DNA of 64,000 nt from Leptobrachium leishanense. Its lineage: Eukaryota > Chordata > Amphibia > Anura > Megophryidae. The stretch is taken from positions 111,574,328 to 111,638,327 of the forward strand of contig CM019064.1 of assembly GCA_009667805.1 (NCBI GenBank), written 5' to 3'. A program made the translations under genes and the position numbers. The notes beneath the pieces are model-generated. The model worked only from the letters and a program-made list of their open reading frames with translations. It did no database searches and had not been told where the DNA came from. Every line of letters begins with the position of its first letter. Position 1 is the first letter of the stretch. This document shows positions 54,101 through 64,000 of the stretch, in pieces.

Positions 54101-54678
54101 ATGGTTTGTCGTAAATACTCAATAGTGGAATAGTATGGTCCAGAAAGATAAACAATATAATTCCTGAGCAAAAACTATAATTCCGGGCCTCTTACTTGAT
54201 AGATCAATAGATAGATACAGTTGTGTTCAAAATTATTCAACCCCCACTGAAATTGAGTGTTTTGGCCAGTTTGACATTGATTTTGATCATTCAGTCATCT
54301 TGCTTACAATTAAATCAAAGAGGCACGTGTAGGTCAGACAAATATAACATAACATTTATAATGAAATAACCACAAATGTCTTTTCTGTGCTCACATCATT
54401 ATCAGTTTTATTCAACCCCCAAGTGACATTCAATCTTAGTACTTAGTACAACATCCTTTTACAGTTATAACAGCTTTTAAACGTGAAGCATAGCTTGACA
54501 CAAGTGTCTTGCAGCGATCTACGGGTATCTTCGCCCATTCGTCATGGGCAAAAGCCTCCAGTTCAGTCACATTCTTAGGCTTGCGCACTGCAACTGCTTT
54601 CTTTAAGTCCCACCAGAGGTTCTCAATCGGATTTAAGTCAGGTGACTGCGATGGCCACTCCAAAATGTTCCAGCCTTT

Positions 54679-55715
54679 TGTAGCGCTCACTCCCGGAGGA
54701 GCCGCTGAATTTGAACCTCGGGTCAGTCTCCCCGCACTAGGGAATAAATATACTCCAGCACCGTCGTGGATTTTATAAATTATATAGTTTACTAGAATAA
54801 AAGGCATATAATGAATAACACGGTATACGTATATATATTTACAGTACTTCGTAATGCGGGAAACGCGCAGCGGAAAAGAAATACAATGCTTCGTAATTCG
54901 AGAAACGCGCAGCGGAAAAGAAATATAATGCTTCGTAATTCGAGAAACGCGCAGCGGGAAATAAATAAATATATCTTTAACCCCCTTTGTGGTTGGGGAG
55001 TGAGTCCCATACAGGTTATGTCCCAAAGAATGTAGGTGTGTGTGTGTGATGGTACCCGGGTACAATATTCAACTGGCCAGTGAATTATTTATGAGGTATC
55101 TTCGACTAGTCAAGTTGGGGCCCTGTGGGTTTTGAAACAAACAGCAGCGTGCTTTCTATTTTCACAACGGCCTGGAAGGCCTCTCACCCATCCGCCCGAT
55201 ACTTGGTGCTCTGCTCGACCCAGGACGTCTCTCCGCTCGATTTTGACTGGGATTTTATGGGTTACCGGATCCGCTGTCTTGCTTTTCTGTAGCTGCCACA
55301 AGATGTCCAGCTCACTGCCTGCACTCCCTGTCCGATCGATCTGCGGTGCTCCTAACTCGGGGTCCTCTCGCTCACTTGGTATCAGCGTGGGTTATTCTGG
55401 TGAAGCACTGGGTCTTCCTCTTATGAGGCGGAATAACCCGGTCTTTCGCTCTGTCAGGCCGCACCTGCACTCCGGCCTGGTCAATATCACGTTCTGCTGC
55501 CCTGCGTCTTGCTCCTCTCACTCCCTGGCGCGCTCTGCCAGCTCTCTCCACGAGGCTCAGGATGTCAGCCGCTGTGTCCCACCCACTTCCTGTGTCCGCT
55601 CTCAAAGCATGCTGGGAAATGTAGTCCCAATGTTCAGCGTCTCACATTGTGCTTGTCTCCCTACGGTGGCCAAAAACAAGTACTACACGGCAGGGGATTT
55701 AAAACCAGCGCTACA
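54679..55715 (+). repeat. Solo LTR with GCGCTACA ends (1037 bp)
   Basis: It starts TGTAGCGC and ends GCGCTACA, an 8-bp inverted match. The flanking 4-bp duplication is CTTT (54675-54678; 55716-55719). Removing it restores the Tc1 transposase. It contains three 41-bp tandem repeats (about 54845-54960). A 4-bp TSD is unlike the 5-bp ones of the chromoviruses, so it belongs to another group of LTR element. Orientation is arbitrary. The 234-codon frame at 55132-55836 crosses the border and is not a gene. Confidence 0.85.
54845..54965 (+). repeat. Three 41-bp tandem repeats in the solo LTR
   Basis: Units contain CTTCGTAAT(T/G)CG(A/G)GAAACGCGCAGCGG followed by AAAAGAAATA. GAAACGCG recalls the hammerhead tail, but no CTGANGA precedes it. 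LTR repeats of this kind often lie in the promoter region. Confidence 0.8.
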
Positions 55716-56819
55716 CTTTAATCTGCAACCATGCTCTAGTGGACTTGGAGGTATGCTTGGGATCATTGTCCTGTTGAAAGGTCCAACGTCTCCCAAGCCT
55801 CAGGTTTGTGACGGACTGCATCACATTGTCATCTAATATCTCCTGGTACTGAAGAGAATTCATGGTACCTTGCACACGCTGTACCTGTCCCTGTACCTGC
55901 AGAAGCAAAACAGCCCCAAAGCATGATTGACCCCCCGCCATGCTTCACAGTAGGCTAGGTGTTCTTTTCTTCATAGGCCTTGTTCTTCCTCCTCCAAACA
56001 TAGCGTTGATCCATGGGCCCAAACAGTTCTAATTTTGTTTCATCAGTCCACAGAACACTATCCCAAAACTTCTGTGGTTTGTCCTAGGAGTTCTGGCATG
56101 GAGGCCTTCATTACGCAGTGAGCGCCGTATTGTCTGAGCTGAAACTTCAGTACCCACATCTGACAAATCTTTTCTCAGTTCCTCAGCAATCACACGGGGA
56201 CTTTTCTCCACTCTACGCTTCAGGTAGCGCACAGCAGTCGAAGTCAGCATCTTCTTTCTGCCACGACCAGGTAGTGTTTCAACAGTGCCCTTTGCCTTGA
56301 ATTTGTGAATGATGCTTCCTATGGTCTCTCTTGGTATGTTTAACATCTTTGCAATCTTCTTATAGCCATTGCCCTTCGTGTGAAGAGTAATCACCTCTTC
56401 TCTTGTCTTCCTGGACCATTCTCTTGACTTCACCATGTTTGTAACCACACCAGTAAATGTCTAGAAGGAGCTGAGTATCACAGTCATTTTAAAGCTTCCT
56501 AATTTGTGCATATTATGCTTTATTGCTGCTCCGTGACATCCACAGGTGTTTTCAATACCTGATTGAAAACACTTGAATGAACCTCTGTTCTTCAGAGTGG
56601 TAGTCTTTAAGAGGTTGAATAATTGTGTCAATGAAGAATTCACAAAAGAAACATTTACTACTGTATTACAAAACCAATTGATGTCATTTTAGTTGCATAT
56701 GGTTCTTTAAAAAGTCCTTGTAGGATTTCATTCTGAATACAATTACAAATGTACACTAAATTCCCTAAAACCCTTTACAGCATTGGGGGCTGAATAATTT
56801 TGAACACAACTGTAAATAT

Positions 56820-56955
56820 GATTGATAGGTAAAAATAGATTTGATGGATATGTAAATATACAGTAGATCGATGGATAGAGATGATGGATAGACAGAGATA
56901 GATAGATAGACAGATAGATAAAGATCAGAGACAAACAGATATAGATAAAAAGATA
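56820..56955 (+). repeat. (GATA)n-like simple repeat
   Basis: ATAGATAGATAGACAGATAG-type tetranucleotide repeats with interruptions follow the Tc1 element. Confidence 0.85.
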
Positions 56956-57027
56956 GACCAACAGTGTATTAAATAGGTAAGTCTACTTAATTTTGTATGC
57001 CTGGTAGGAATAATATGGTCTTGCATA

Positions 57028-57866
57028 CAGGGTTAGTCACAAAGAGCCAATCTGGCCCTGAATTGGCACCGAACAGTGAATTTCCCCATACGGTGACATT
57101 TCAGGGCCATTCGGCTATTCACAGAGCAGGCAATTCCCCCCATTTTTTGCGAATTGCCAGCAAGTACGGTACCTGTTCGAAGGCAGTGAAACCCCCATTG
57201 AGAAGCAATGGTTAATCTATTCAGAGAACACTGAACAGCAGAGAAATGCCCTGATGTTTGGTGGTTTCGATCAGCAGGTATATTCAGGCAAATCCCATAG
57301 GCTTCAATGTTGAAAATATTTCTGTTATTACTCAACATCTAATAAACCATTTATTCTTTTAATCTGCAGTGAAAAGTCTCTGTATTATTTTTTTGGGATC
57401 TTTTAGGCATTTTTTGGGATATTTCTTGAAAAAAAATCCTTTTTTTTTAATTGCGGTTTTTTTCTTTTTTCTGTAACTGACCTTTTAATTATCATTTATA
57501 GGACCTGATATGTGAATTCCAGACATTTTCATTCAGTAGTTTTATTGCAAATAGCGTTTAACTTTTACCACTTTCAATCGTATCCTTTTTTTTTTAACCT
57601 GTTCGGCGGCTTGGTGGCTTTTTTCTATGGCTGGCTCGGTGTGCTCGGTGGCTATGTTTGGCGGCTGTCTGGCGTGTTTGCTGCGGCTCTCTGGCGGGTT
57701 TGCAGTGGCGGCCGGCGTATTTGCGGCAGGTTGGCGGCAGCCAATTCCCTACACTTTGGGGACCCTTTGATGAATGGGGAATTCACCACAGGGTGGGAAA
57801 ATTTGATTCCCCGAAGTGTGGGGAATGACAGAGTCGGCGACATTTTGGTGCTCTGTGAATAACCCC
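57028..57866. mobile_element. TA-flanked MITE family GGGGTTATTC, copy 5 (839 bp)
   Basis: CAGGGTTAGTCACAAAGAGC at the left and CTCTGTGAATAACCCC at the right are imperfect inverted repeats beside TA (57026-57027; 57867-57868). The interior contains GGTGACATTTCAGGGCCATTC, ATTCAGAGAACACTGAACAGC, GGCGGC words and GGGGACCCTTTGATGAATGG. Confidence 0.75.
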
Positions 57867-57868
57867 TA

Positions 57869-59394
57869 TAGCATATTATAAAGTGAATTGAAAAGTGGCC
57901 ACTGTGTATATGTAGGTACATGTGTATTCCTGTAAGTAGGGTTTAGCTCTATGAACTTTTAAGTCATGATTAGCATTTGTGTGGCTTTTGGAGTGTTGCT
58001 AAGGATGCCTAAGGTTGCTAAGGGTTGCCTAAGGATTGTTAGCTGTACAATAATTGTGATAGTTGTACACTAATGCCTCTATTACAAGAGCATAATTGAT
58101 GTATTTGAAAAACTATGTATTTAGCCACACCACAATTTGATATTAAAATGCTTTCTTTGATAACTTTTATATACTATGTGCTTTGTGCTATGTGCCCCAT
58201 CATTTTTGATACTCTGCAGTGCATGTTCATTTGAGAAGTTCAACGTCTTTTATGTCTGTCTTCGTATGTTTGTGTTTGTTGGTGTGTTACTTGACTATGT
58301 GATCTTATAAAGCCCTGCATGAAACATTTGCCCTGTAAAATGATAATAATACAGAAGTGATTGAACAAAGTGTAATGCACATGTATTTATACAGTTATTA
58401 AAAATGTTAATGCTGAAACAGGAACAGAATGATCAGGTGCCAGATGCTAGGATTTAGTGTTATTGACATGAAAGTGATTTGCATGTAAATGCGTTAACTC
58501 GACTTTCACAGCAAGAACTGCAGAGAGAAGAGTAGAATTCTCTGTTCTTGAAAAGTGCTACGATATTATGTGTGGTCAGGGTTTTACATATATTTTTTGG
58601 TAATGTGGTAACATGGTCACCTTATGAGTAGTTCATGTGTTTTATAAAATATATAAAGTGTACTTATATTCATATATTGCATAGCAGTCATATACAAAAG
58701 GAGTTCAATCCAAAGCTCTCAATCTCGATCTTCCATGCCCAGGCTCTTTCTTATCTGTTGGCTGCCCTTTCTTGGCAATCAGCTTCAGTCCTCCTGTGTA
58801 CCCCAATGTATCCACATTATATACGGCAACTCAATATAAATGCTTTAATAAAAAGCAGATTGTATAGGCACTCATTTTGTGATGTAAACTGCCCCCCCCC
58901 CAGTATCTTTACAGCACTTCTTCCTCAGTGAGTGGCAGTGGGCATTGAATGGAGTGAATAGTTCAGATCTCCAAAATCTGACTCATAAGGATTGCCTTGT
59001 GAGGGATGTACGCAAAGGATAACAGCAGGGGTGGATTAGCACACTATCAGATCTCATTCAGCTGCCATCTCTTATTTTGGGTAGCCTAGACTACACAATA
59101 GATCCTTTGCAGACTTGTCTAAACATTCCATAACAATATTACCTCTTAACTACTGTTTAATCCTGTAACACAGCTGTAAAGTGAAACTTCGTGGTCAGAT
59201 TATGGTAAATGTTGCATCATGGGAAAATCCAGAAAGTGGAAACAGGAGATAAAAAACTAATTTTAGTTTTTACAAGCAATTAAGCCAAATAAAGAAAAAA
59301 AAACAGCATGTGTTTTACAATGTTTTATTGAATGCATAAGTAAACTAGTTACAATTTATGTCAGTTATAGTGTTCCTTTAATACTTTTAATAGG
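57869..59394. other. Unassigned interval, possible PLE remnant at its end
   Basis: A short direct duplication AAGG(A/T)TGCCTAAGG is at 57998-58035. At about 58640-58940, minus strand, CTGAGGAAGAAGTGCTG then TTATTAAAGCATTTATA recall the layout of the PLE fragments here, but no GAAA follows the CTGAGGA. Otherwise nothing is recognised. Confidence 0.35.
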
Positions 59395-60345
59395 GAGTTG
59401 GTATCCCCTTTGAAACTGTAACAGCTTCCACAAGAGTTTGGAGTGTTTTATGGGGAATTTTGCCCATTTACCCAGTAAAGCATATATCAAATAAAGGCCC
59501 TAATTAACGATTCCAGGGAAAACTATATCAGAGAATGGAGACATGATATAGCAAACTCTCAGAAACTCACCATTTACCAATCCCTACAGACTACAGAGGG
59601 AATACAAACTGGCCCCATACCTGGAGGTACTACAAGACCCCAAGGACAGACAGATCCTAAACCGGTAGAGACTGAGCGCCCACAGCCTGGAAATCAAATC
59701 AGGGCGGCATAGACAGACCTACAAGCCCAGGGAGAATAGACTGTGCCAGCATTGTGACCAGGGGGCCCTGGAAGATGAGGTCCACTTCCTCCTACAGTGC
59801 CCCAAGTACTCAGCACTGAGGGAAACTCACTTCCAGAGACTTTCCGCTCTCATCCCGGACTTCACCTCTATAGAAGAGACAAGGAAACTCCACATCATAC
59901 TGGGAGAAGAGGAGCCGGCGGTGAAAATATCTGCCCAATACGTCACAGAATATCACAGACTGAGAGGAACATGAGATCCCGGACTTATAAATCCCCAACA
60001 CAGACTCGCCCCCATCCGACCTCACATTATCCCTTACCCCTGATAATGTCCATGGACTTGCCCATTCCCCCCCCCATATATGTCCCACTACCCCCCCTCC
60101 ACCCCATATGCTTTGGCATTGCTAAAATGTATTTGGTCCTGCCAATAAAGCTTATTTTGATTTGATTTGATTTGATGTGGGGTCAGGTATTGATGGTGGG
60201 TGAGAAGGCCTGGCTCCCAATCTCTGTTCCAGTTCATCCCAAAGCTTTTTGATGGGGTTTTAGGTCAGGGCTTTGTGCGGGCCAGTCAAGCTCTTTTACA
60301 CCAAACTCATCCACCTCGTTTGGCATTTTTATTTTGCATATCAAT
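59395..60345 (-). mobile_element. Tc1-like relic (family 3), split by a LINE
   Basis: Two pieces, 59395-59480 and about 60176-60345, read on the minus strand as the C-terminal half of a third Tc1-family transposase. The recognisable segment is KKLWDELEQRLGARPSHPPS, next to a broken SPDLNPI-type region. The left piece gives the end of the gene (KHSKLLWKLLQF-like). Both termini are lost. The family differs from the two others in this window. Confidence 0.65.
59481..60175 (+). mobile_element. LINE 3' end with (TTGAT)n tail
   Basis: The insert lies inside the Tc1 relic. One frame reads CQHCDQGALEDEVHFLLQCP then YSALRETHFQRL, a Cys/His-rich region found near the end of the reverse transcriptase polyprotein of several vertebrate LINE groups. 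After the stop comes a C-rich 3' UTR, AATAAAGC and an end of repeated TTGAT units. Upstream frames are broken by stops. The group is uncertain (I- or related clade). Confidence 0.65.
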
Positions 60346-61377
60346 AAAAAGAAATCTTCCAGATTGGAATAACACACTATTTCAGTATGATGGTGGAGAA
60401 TATTAAAGGAAAATTACGGTTTGAAGTGATTGAAATCATTAAAAAGCATTTCTTCACATCTTTCATAGAGTGTTGATTAATTTTAGCAAAAATAATATTT
60501 TAATACATTTTAGGAGTTGATATTTCAGTAATTGCCACTGAATAATTTAGAATTTCTTGGATGTTTGTTTCACATTGAAATTATTTTGGATTGCTAAGTA
60601 ATTGCATTTTAACACTGAACAGCAAACTATTAAAAATATTTTAAAATAGCTTATTTCCTTTTATTTGTTAAAAAAAGATGCACATTCACAACACATTTAT
60701 GAAAAACTATATATGAGTGCTTTATAAAAACGACTTCAAATGCCAAACCAAACAAATCAGACTTGCCGGATCATTCTTCTGTTTATTGAGCATTAAACAG
60801 ATTTCCATAACATGCTTTCCAGAGTGTTGTCCAAAACATCCACAAATCACGACTTCCCGGACTGTAACTCCCTAGGGAATTCGTTTCCCAGTATATCAAA
60901 AATGAGTTCTTCTATGCAGCATTAATCTGTGAGGACTTTAAGTACTGTGTGAAGTAAACAAGCATACAATAATTAAGTGAAGGAACATCAAGACAGAAAG
61001 GCAATATTGTACTTTATTTTCTCTGCTTGCCTTTTATGATTTTGCGTTTCATAATACGGGAATCGAGGAATATTCATTTTCTGTGTAACCCTTTAACATT
61101 TTATTTTAGTTCCTTAAAACAGCAGCAAAACATTTGGTTAACCACTGTGCGTCCGTGAGTTTGACTCTGCTGGCTCATCACATGTAGCCCCAAACACCTC
61201 TGGGTGCACATATACACTTGTATACATATATTTTTAAGGTGATAGGAAAATAATTTGCATATTTAATTTTAGTTCTGATTGAATCGCTGAACCTGTTAAG
61301 GAAAATCCACAGATTTGTGAACATCCAACCCAGGGCTTACACTTCAGTCTCTTTGTTTGCCTTAAGAGAACACTATA
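60346..61377. other. Unassigned AT-rich interval
   Basis: No repeats with clear termini and no coding signals were recognised. Confidence 0.4.
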
Positions 61378-62876
61378 GGGGTTATTCAGAAAGCACCGAA
61401 ATGTCACCGACATTTCGGTGCCCTTTCGTTCCCCCGCATTTCAAGGCGATTCGGAAATTTGAATTTGCCGACTCTGCAATGTATTCAAGTACAACCGCAG
61501 GGTCCACGGAGTGCAGGGAAAACCCGCTGCAAACCCGACGGACATTCACCGAACACTCACCGAACACCCGCAGAAATGGCCGCAAAAACACGCCGAACAC
61601 GAGGAATAAAAACGTCGAGCTGAGGATCACAGCGCAGAGCAGCTCCCGGAAAAAGCCGACATGCTGACAAATGGGGTAAAAAAAACAAAAAACAGTACGC
61701 TTGAATGTTTCAAAATTGAAGCGCTGTTTGCAAAAAAACTACTGAACGAAAATGTCTGGAATTTACACATAAGATCCAATGAATGATAATAAAAAGGGCT
61801 GTTATGAAAAAAAAACACTTAAAAAAAGAACAGGGAAAAAAAATTGCCTAAAAGATCCTTAATAAATCTATATATAAAGAGACTTTTTACTGCAGAATAT
61901 AATAATAAACGGTTTATTAGATATTGAATTAAAATGGGAATATTTTTAACATAGAAGCCTATGGGATTTTCCTGAATAAATCTGTCGAATCAGACCACCG
62001 AACAGCAGGGCATTTTGGAAACTTTTCACTGCTTTTCGATGTTCTCTGAATAAATGAACCGTTGCTTCTCTATGGGGGATTTCACTGACGTCGAACACCA
62101 CCGTACGTACCAGGCAATTCGGCAAAATTTGGCGAACTGCCTGCTCTCTGAATAGCCGAATGGCCCAAAATGTCACCGTACGCTGAATTATTATTATTAT
62201 TTTTTATTCAAAGCAGAGCAACAAGGGTACATTTGACTGGACATTATGCAATAGTATCCACCACTCCTAAACATGTGCATAGTACATTGCAACATATAAA
62301 GTCATTAACAAGAACCACACAACCCCGCAGAACTTGGGTTCGGATCAGGGTACTGAGAGTGTACGGATCAGGTTGGAAGTACTGAAAAGAAAAATAAGAC
62401 CGCTACACAGCCCTTGGCCCGGGTGTACCCCCACGGACTAGTACTGGGAGGCGGGTGAAGCCCGTCCTCCAGGCACTGCATCTAGGTATCAAAAGGGCGG
62501 GGAACAGCCGATCTACCAATAGCCCATCGGGTACCGTGGAGGCAGACAGAAAAAAAAGGTGGGGGGGTTCTGAAACAATGGGGGAGGTGGTGGTTGTCAA
62601 CTATAAAGGTAGAGAGGAAAGAGATAACAGAACAAGAGGGGGTGAGAGGAAGGGGCAAAGAAAGAGAAGAGGAGCGTAGAAAATGATCAAGAGAGGAAAG
62701 AGGACAAGAAGCTAGTGAGCTATAGGAGGGAGAGTATGAGAAGTGAGTTCTGGGGAAGGGGAGCGATAAATAAAGAAGAGAAAAGAGAAGAAAAAAAGGG
62801 GGGGCAGGGGAGCGTACGCTGAGTTTCAGTGTCCGGTTACATTTTGGCGACATTTTGGACCTGTATGAATAACCCC
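61378..62876. mobile_element. TA-flanked MITE family GGGGTTATTC, copy 6, with retroposon inside
   Basis: GGGGTTATTCAGAAAGCACCG at the left and TGAATAACCCC at the right are inverted repeats between TA dinucleotides (61376-61377; 62877-62878). The element is about 870 bp without the retroposon at 62187-62812. The interior words (GTGTTCGGTGAATG in reverse, AACACCGAAC, CCATAGGCTTC in reverse) match the other copies, in the opposite orientation. Confidence 0.8.
62187..62812 (-). mobile_element. Retroposon (LINE 3' end) with 10-bp TSD
   Basis: CGTACGCTGA is present on both sides (62177-62186; 62813-62822). On the minus strand the insert ends GCTTTGAATAAAAAATAATAATAATAA, which gives a polyadenylation signal and an A-rich tail next to the TSD. 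The 5' part is a C/T-rich stretch, CTTTTCTCTTC-like. No reverse transcriptase part is included. Probably a 5'-truncated LINE 3' UTR. Confidence 0.72.
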
Positions 62877-62878
62877 TA

Positions 62879-63589
62879 GTATTAAAAAGTCCCCCCCCTC
62901 TTTTGCCCTTAAATAACTGAGCACAGACTGCTGACAACATCTGCCTAATTCTTTTTCTTCTGTTTTTTTTATAGATCTGGTGTAAATACTCACCTTTCCC
63001 CCTTCGGCGCACGGTGCTCCTCCCCCTCAGCTCATTACTTCCAAAATGCAGAAGCCATTGCAGCTATCTAACACAATTTGTATATGTATGCAACGTAAAT
63101 TACGTATGCCTTGCAAATTGTGCATGTCTCGGACGTTTCATAACGCCTGCACAGAACTGAAAGAGAATCAGGCCAGAAGATGGTCGCCATTATGAGCCAG
63201 GCGGCCATCTTTTTCAGAATATTGGTTGACTTGAAAATAACTAGGTAGATTTTAGCTGAAACTAGAATGAAGCTTACATAGAATCTTAGGAATGTGTTAG
63301 ATTAGCAGAGAAGCAATTAAAATTGAGGAAGATCCGGACCGTTCCTGGCACACAGGGACAGGATGAGAAATGGATACACCAAGGTAACAAAGGCCTGCAG
63401 TGAGACAAAGAAGAGCGTAGAAAACAGACCAGGTCTTATCTACAACAAATAAACAGGCTCTAGGGAGGTGGGCACAGGCCGGATTGAGCGTAGCAGCAAA
63501 TCATTTTCTGTCAAACTAACATGAAGCTTGCCAATTTACGGCCAATGTATGGAATGTCTTTGTAATTGACCAGGGGAGGTACTAACCCA
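62879..63589. other. Unassigned; probably includes the start of the retroviral LTR
   Basis: No coding signals. The 5' end of the LTR that ends at 63832 must lie somewhere here or to its right, but with only one LTR copy in the window the TG start cannot be fixed. An inverted pair GATGGTCGCCAT / GCGGCCATC lies near 63180-63212. Confidence 0.35.
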
Positions 63590-63832
63590 CGTGGGGTGGG
63601 ATAGTGTCACCGGGAGGTGGGTTAATTGGGATGTACCTAATTATGTATTCAGGGTATAAGACCCCTTGTCGGGGTGAGTTCGGGGCTCACTCTTTGCGAT
63701 TCAATCCTGTGTGAGCATTCTGTGTGACGTCACAATAAAGTTTGCCTTTCCTGAAGAGACTCGTGTTCAGACAATCCTTGCTCGTGTCCGGTCCGGCCTC
63801 GTCCCGAGTGAACCAAGTGGATTCCGGTAACA
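63590..63832 (+). repeat. Endogenous retrovirus 5' LTR, 3' portion
   Basis: The signals occur in the retroviral order: TATAAG at 63655-63660, AATAAAG at 63734-63740 about 75 bp downstream, and a CA end at 63832 (CGGTAACA), followed by a proline-type primer-binding site. The spacing from TATA to polyadenylation signal is that of an R region. Only this end of the provirus is inside the window, so no gag, pol or env can be judged. The style is that of gammaretrovirus-like elements. Confidence 0.75.
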
Positions 63833-63837
63833 TTTCT

Positions 63838-63858
63838 TGGGGGCTCGTGAGCCGGGAT
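63838..63858 (+). promoter_or_regulatory. Primer-binding site, tRNA-Pro type, with 3-nt insertion
   Basis: TGGGGGCTCGT matches the complement of the 3' end of tRNA-Pro over 11 nt, and CCGGGAT follows after an additional GAG. The usual 18-nt site of gammaretroviruses is uninterrupted. The site lies five bases after the LTR end. Confidence 0.7.
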
Positions 63859-64000
63859 ACGGGCCCTTGCCGGCACGGCAACGACTGCTGGACACTGTAG
63901 CGGTTGACTGCAGGTGCGAGTGATCCCGTCGGTTGGGCGTCCGATGAAGGTGAGCTGACATTTGCAGGCGCCAAGCAGGATTTCCTGTTCAGTGGACCTC
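63859..64000 (+). other. Retroviral leader with possible splice donor
   Basis: The GC-rich leader continues to the window edge. AAGGTGAGC at about 63947-63955 matches a consensus splice donor, as used for subgenomic RNA. No start codon of gag can be assigned before the edge. Confidence 0.45.

Larger units (their letters stand above)
54436..56448 (-). pseudogene. Tc1-like transposase (family 2), copy 2
   Basis: Read from 56448: MVTNMVKSREWSRKTREEVI, then the two helix-turn-helix units (GNGYKKIAKMLNIPRETIG; SPRVIAEELRKDLSDVG), with a GRGRKK linker, to a frame break near 56070. The second catalytic Asp is in [12 protein letters not shown] (frame 55941-55711). After the LTR the protein goes on with [20 protein letters not shown], which has the Glu, to KGCCTKY and the stop at 54436. 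The first Asp lies in the broken part (FCGLMKQN). Apart from the LTR and the frameshift the sequence is well kept. Confidence 0.9.
54218..56812 (-). mobile_element. Tc1-like transposon (family 2), copy 2, split by a solo LTR
   Basis: The ends CAGTTGTGTTCAAAATTATT (left) and AATTTTGAACACAACTG (right) are flanked by TA on both sides (54216-54217; 56813-56814). The orientation is opposite to copy 1 at 38452. It keeps the 5' leader and start region that copy 1 lost. A solo LTR (54679-55715) interrupts the transposase. About 1.56 kb remain when the LTR is subtracted, a normal Tc1 length. Confidence 0.93.

Noticed and set aside
54845..54965. Hammerhead tails (GAAACGCG) in the LTR tandem repeats
   Set aside because: No CTGANGA or stem II precedes the GAAACGCG words, so they lack the ribozyme core.
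55132..55836. A 234-codon open frame as a host gene
   Set aside because: It crosses from the solo LTR into the antisense strand of the Tc1 transposase, so it is a chance frame.
58900..58940. A hammerhead on the minus strand (CTGAGGA)
   Set aside because: No GAAA with a matching stem II follows; only the general PLE-like layout remains.
62482..63012. A 176-codon minus-strand frame rich in Leu, Ser and Phe
   Set aside because: It derives from the C/T-rich part of a retroposon and crosses its insertion border.

Overview
The window is non-coding, transposon-saturated vertebrate DNA. No host exon, rRNA or functional tRNA gene could be supported. The repeat repertoire suggests an amphibian, most likely a frog or toad with a large genome: chromodomain Ty3/Gypsy elements, two Tc1-like families, BED-finger hAT transposons, Penelope-like (PLE) fragments with hammerhead ribozymes, an L2-type LINE tail, and many TTAA- and TA-flanked MITEs. 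No database search was possible, so the taxon is an inference. Every transposase or polymerase gene seen carries frameshifts, stops or deletions.

Left part (1-12475): the 3' end of a chromovirus with a minisatellite-bearing LTR (1-2316) has cut into a hAT-like non-autonomous element (2317-3152). A nest follows. A Tc1 element (3224-12475) was split by a 6.6-kb hAT transposon (3765-10378), itself split by an L1-like insertion (4091-5674). The same Tc1 was also hit by a solo LTR (10668-11881). Target-site duplications (TSDs) are readable for the hAT, the L1-like element and the solo LTR.

Middle (12480-31108): TTAA-flanked elements built as ladders of short hairpins; a tRNA-derived SINE; a near-perfect 1-kb palindrome of two PLE segments (15700-16727) with a hammerhead ribozyme motif on each strand at its centre; a full-length Ty3/Gypsy chromovirus (18355-23759) with AAAAA TSDs and a signature of self-primed reverse transcription; and a second copy of the same hAT family in the opposite direction (25849-30706), inserted in a TTAA element and carrying PLE, L2 and TTAA-element insertions.

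Right part (31109-64000): mostly AT-rich unassigned sequence interspersed with MITEs, notably a TA-flanked family with GGGGTTATTC-type ends. Two copies of a second Tc1 family lie in opposite orientation (38452-39770; 54218-56812, the latter split by a solo LTR). A 1-kb TIR element made of GGTAATCC-type palindromes (44095-45106), a hAT-like element with a minisatellite (47158-47944), a LINE inside a third Tc1 relic (59395-60345) and the 5' LTR plus leader of an endogenous retrovirus running off the right edge complete the window.

The elements act as a community of mostly dead parasites. The best candidates for preserved or unusual function are RNA-level: two hammerheads with all core nucleotides, the self-priming stem, and the hairpin ladders.
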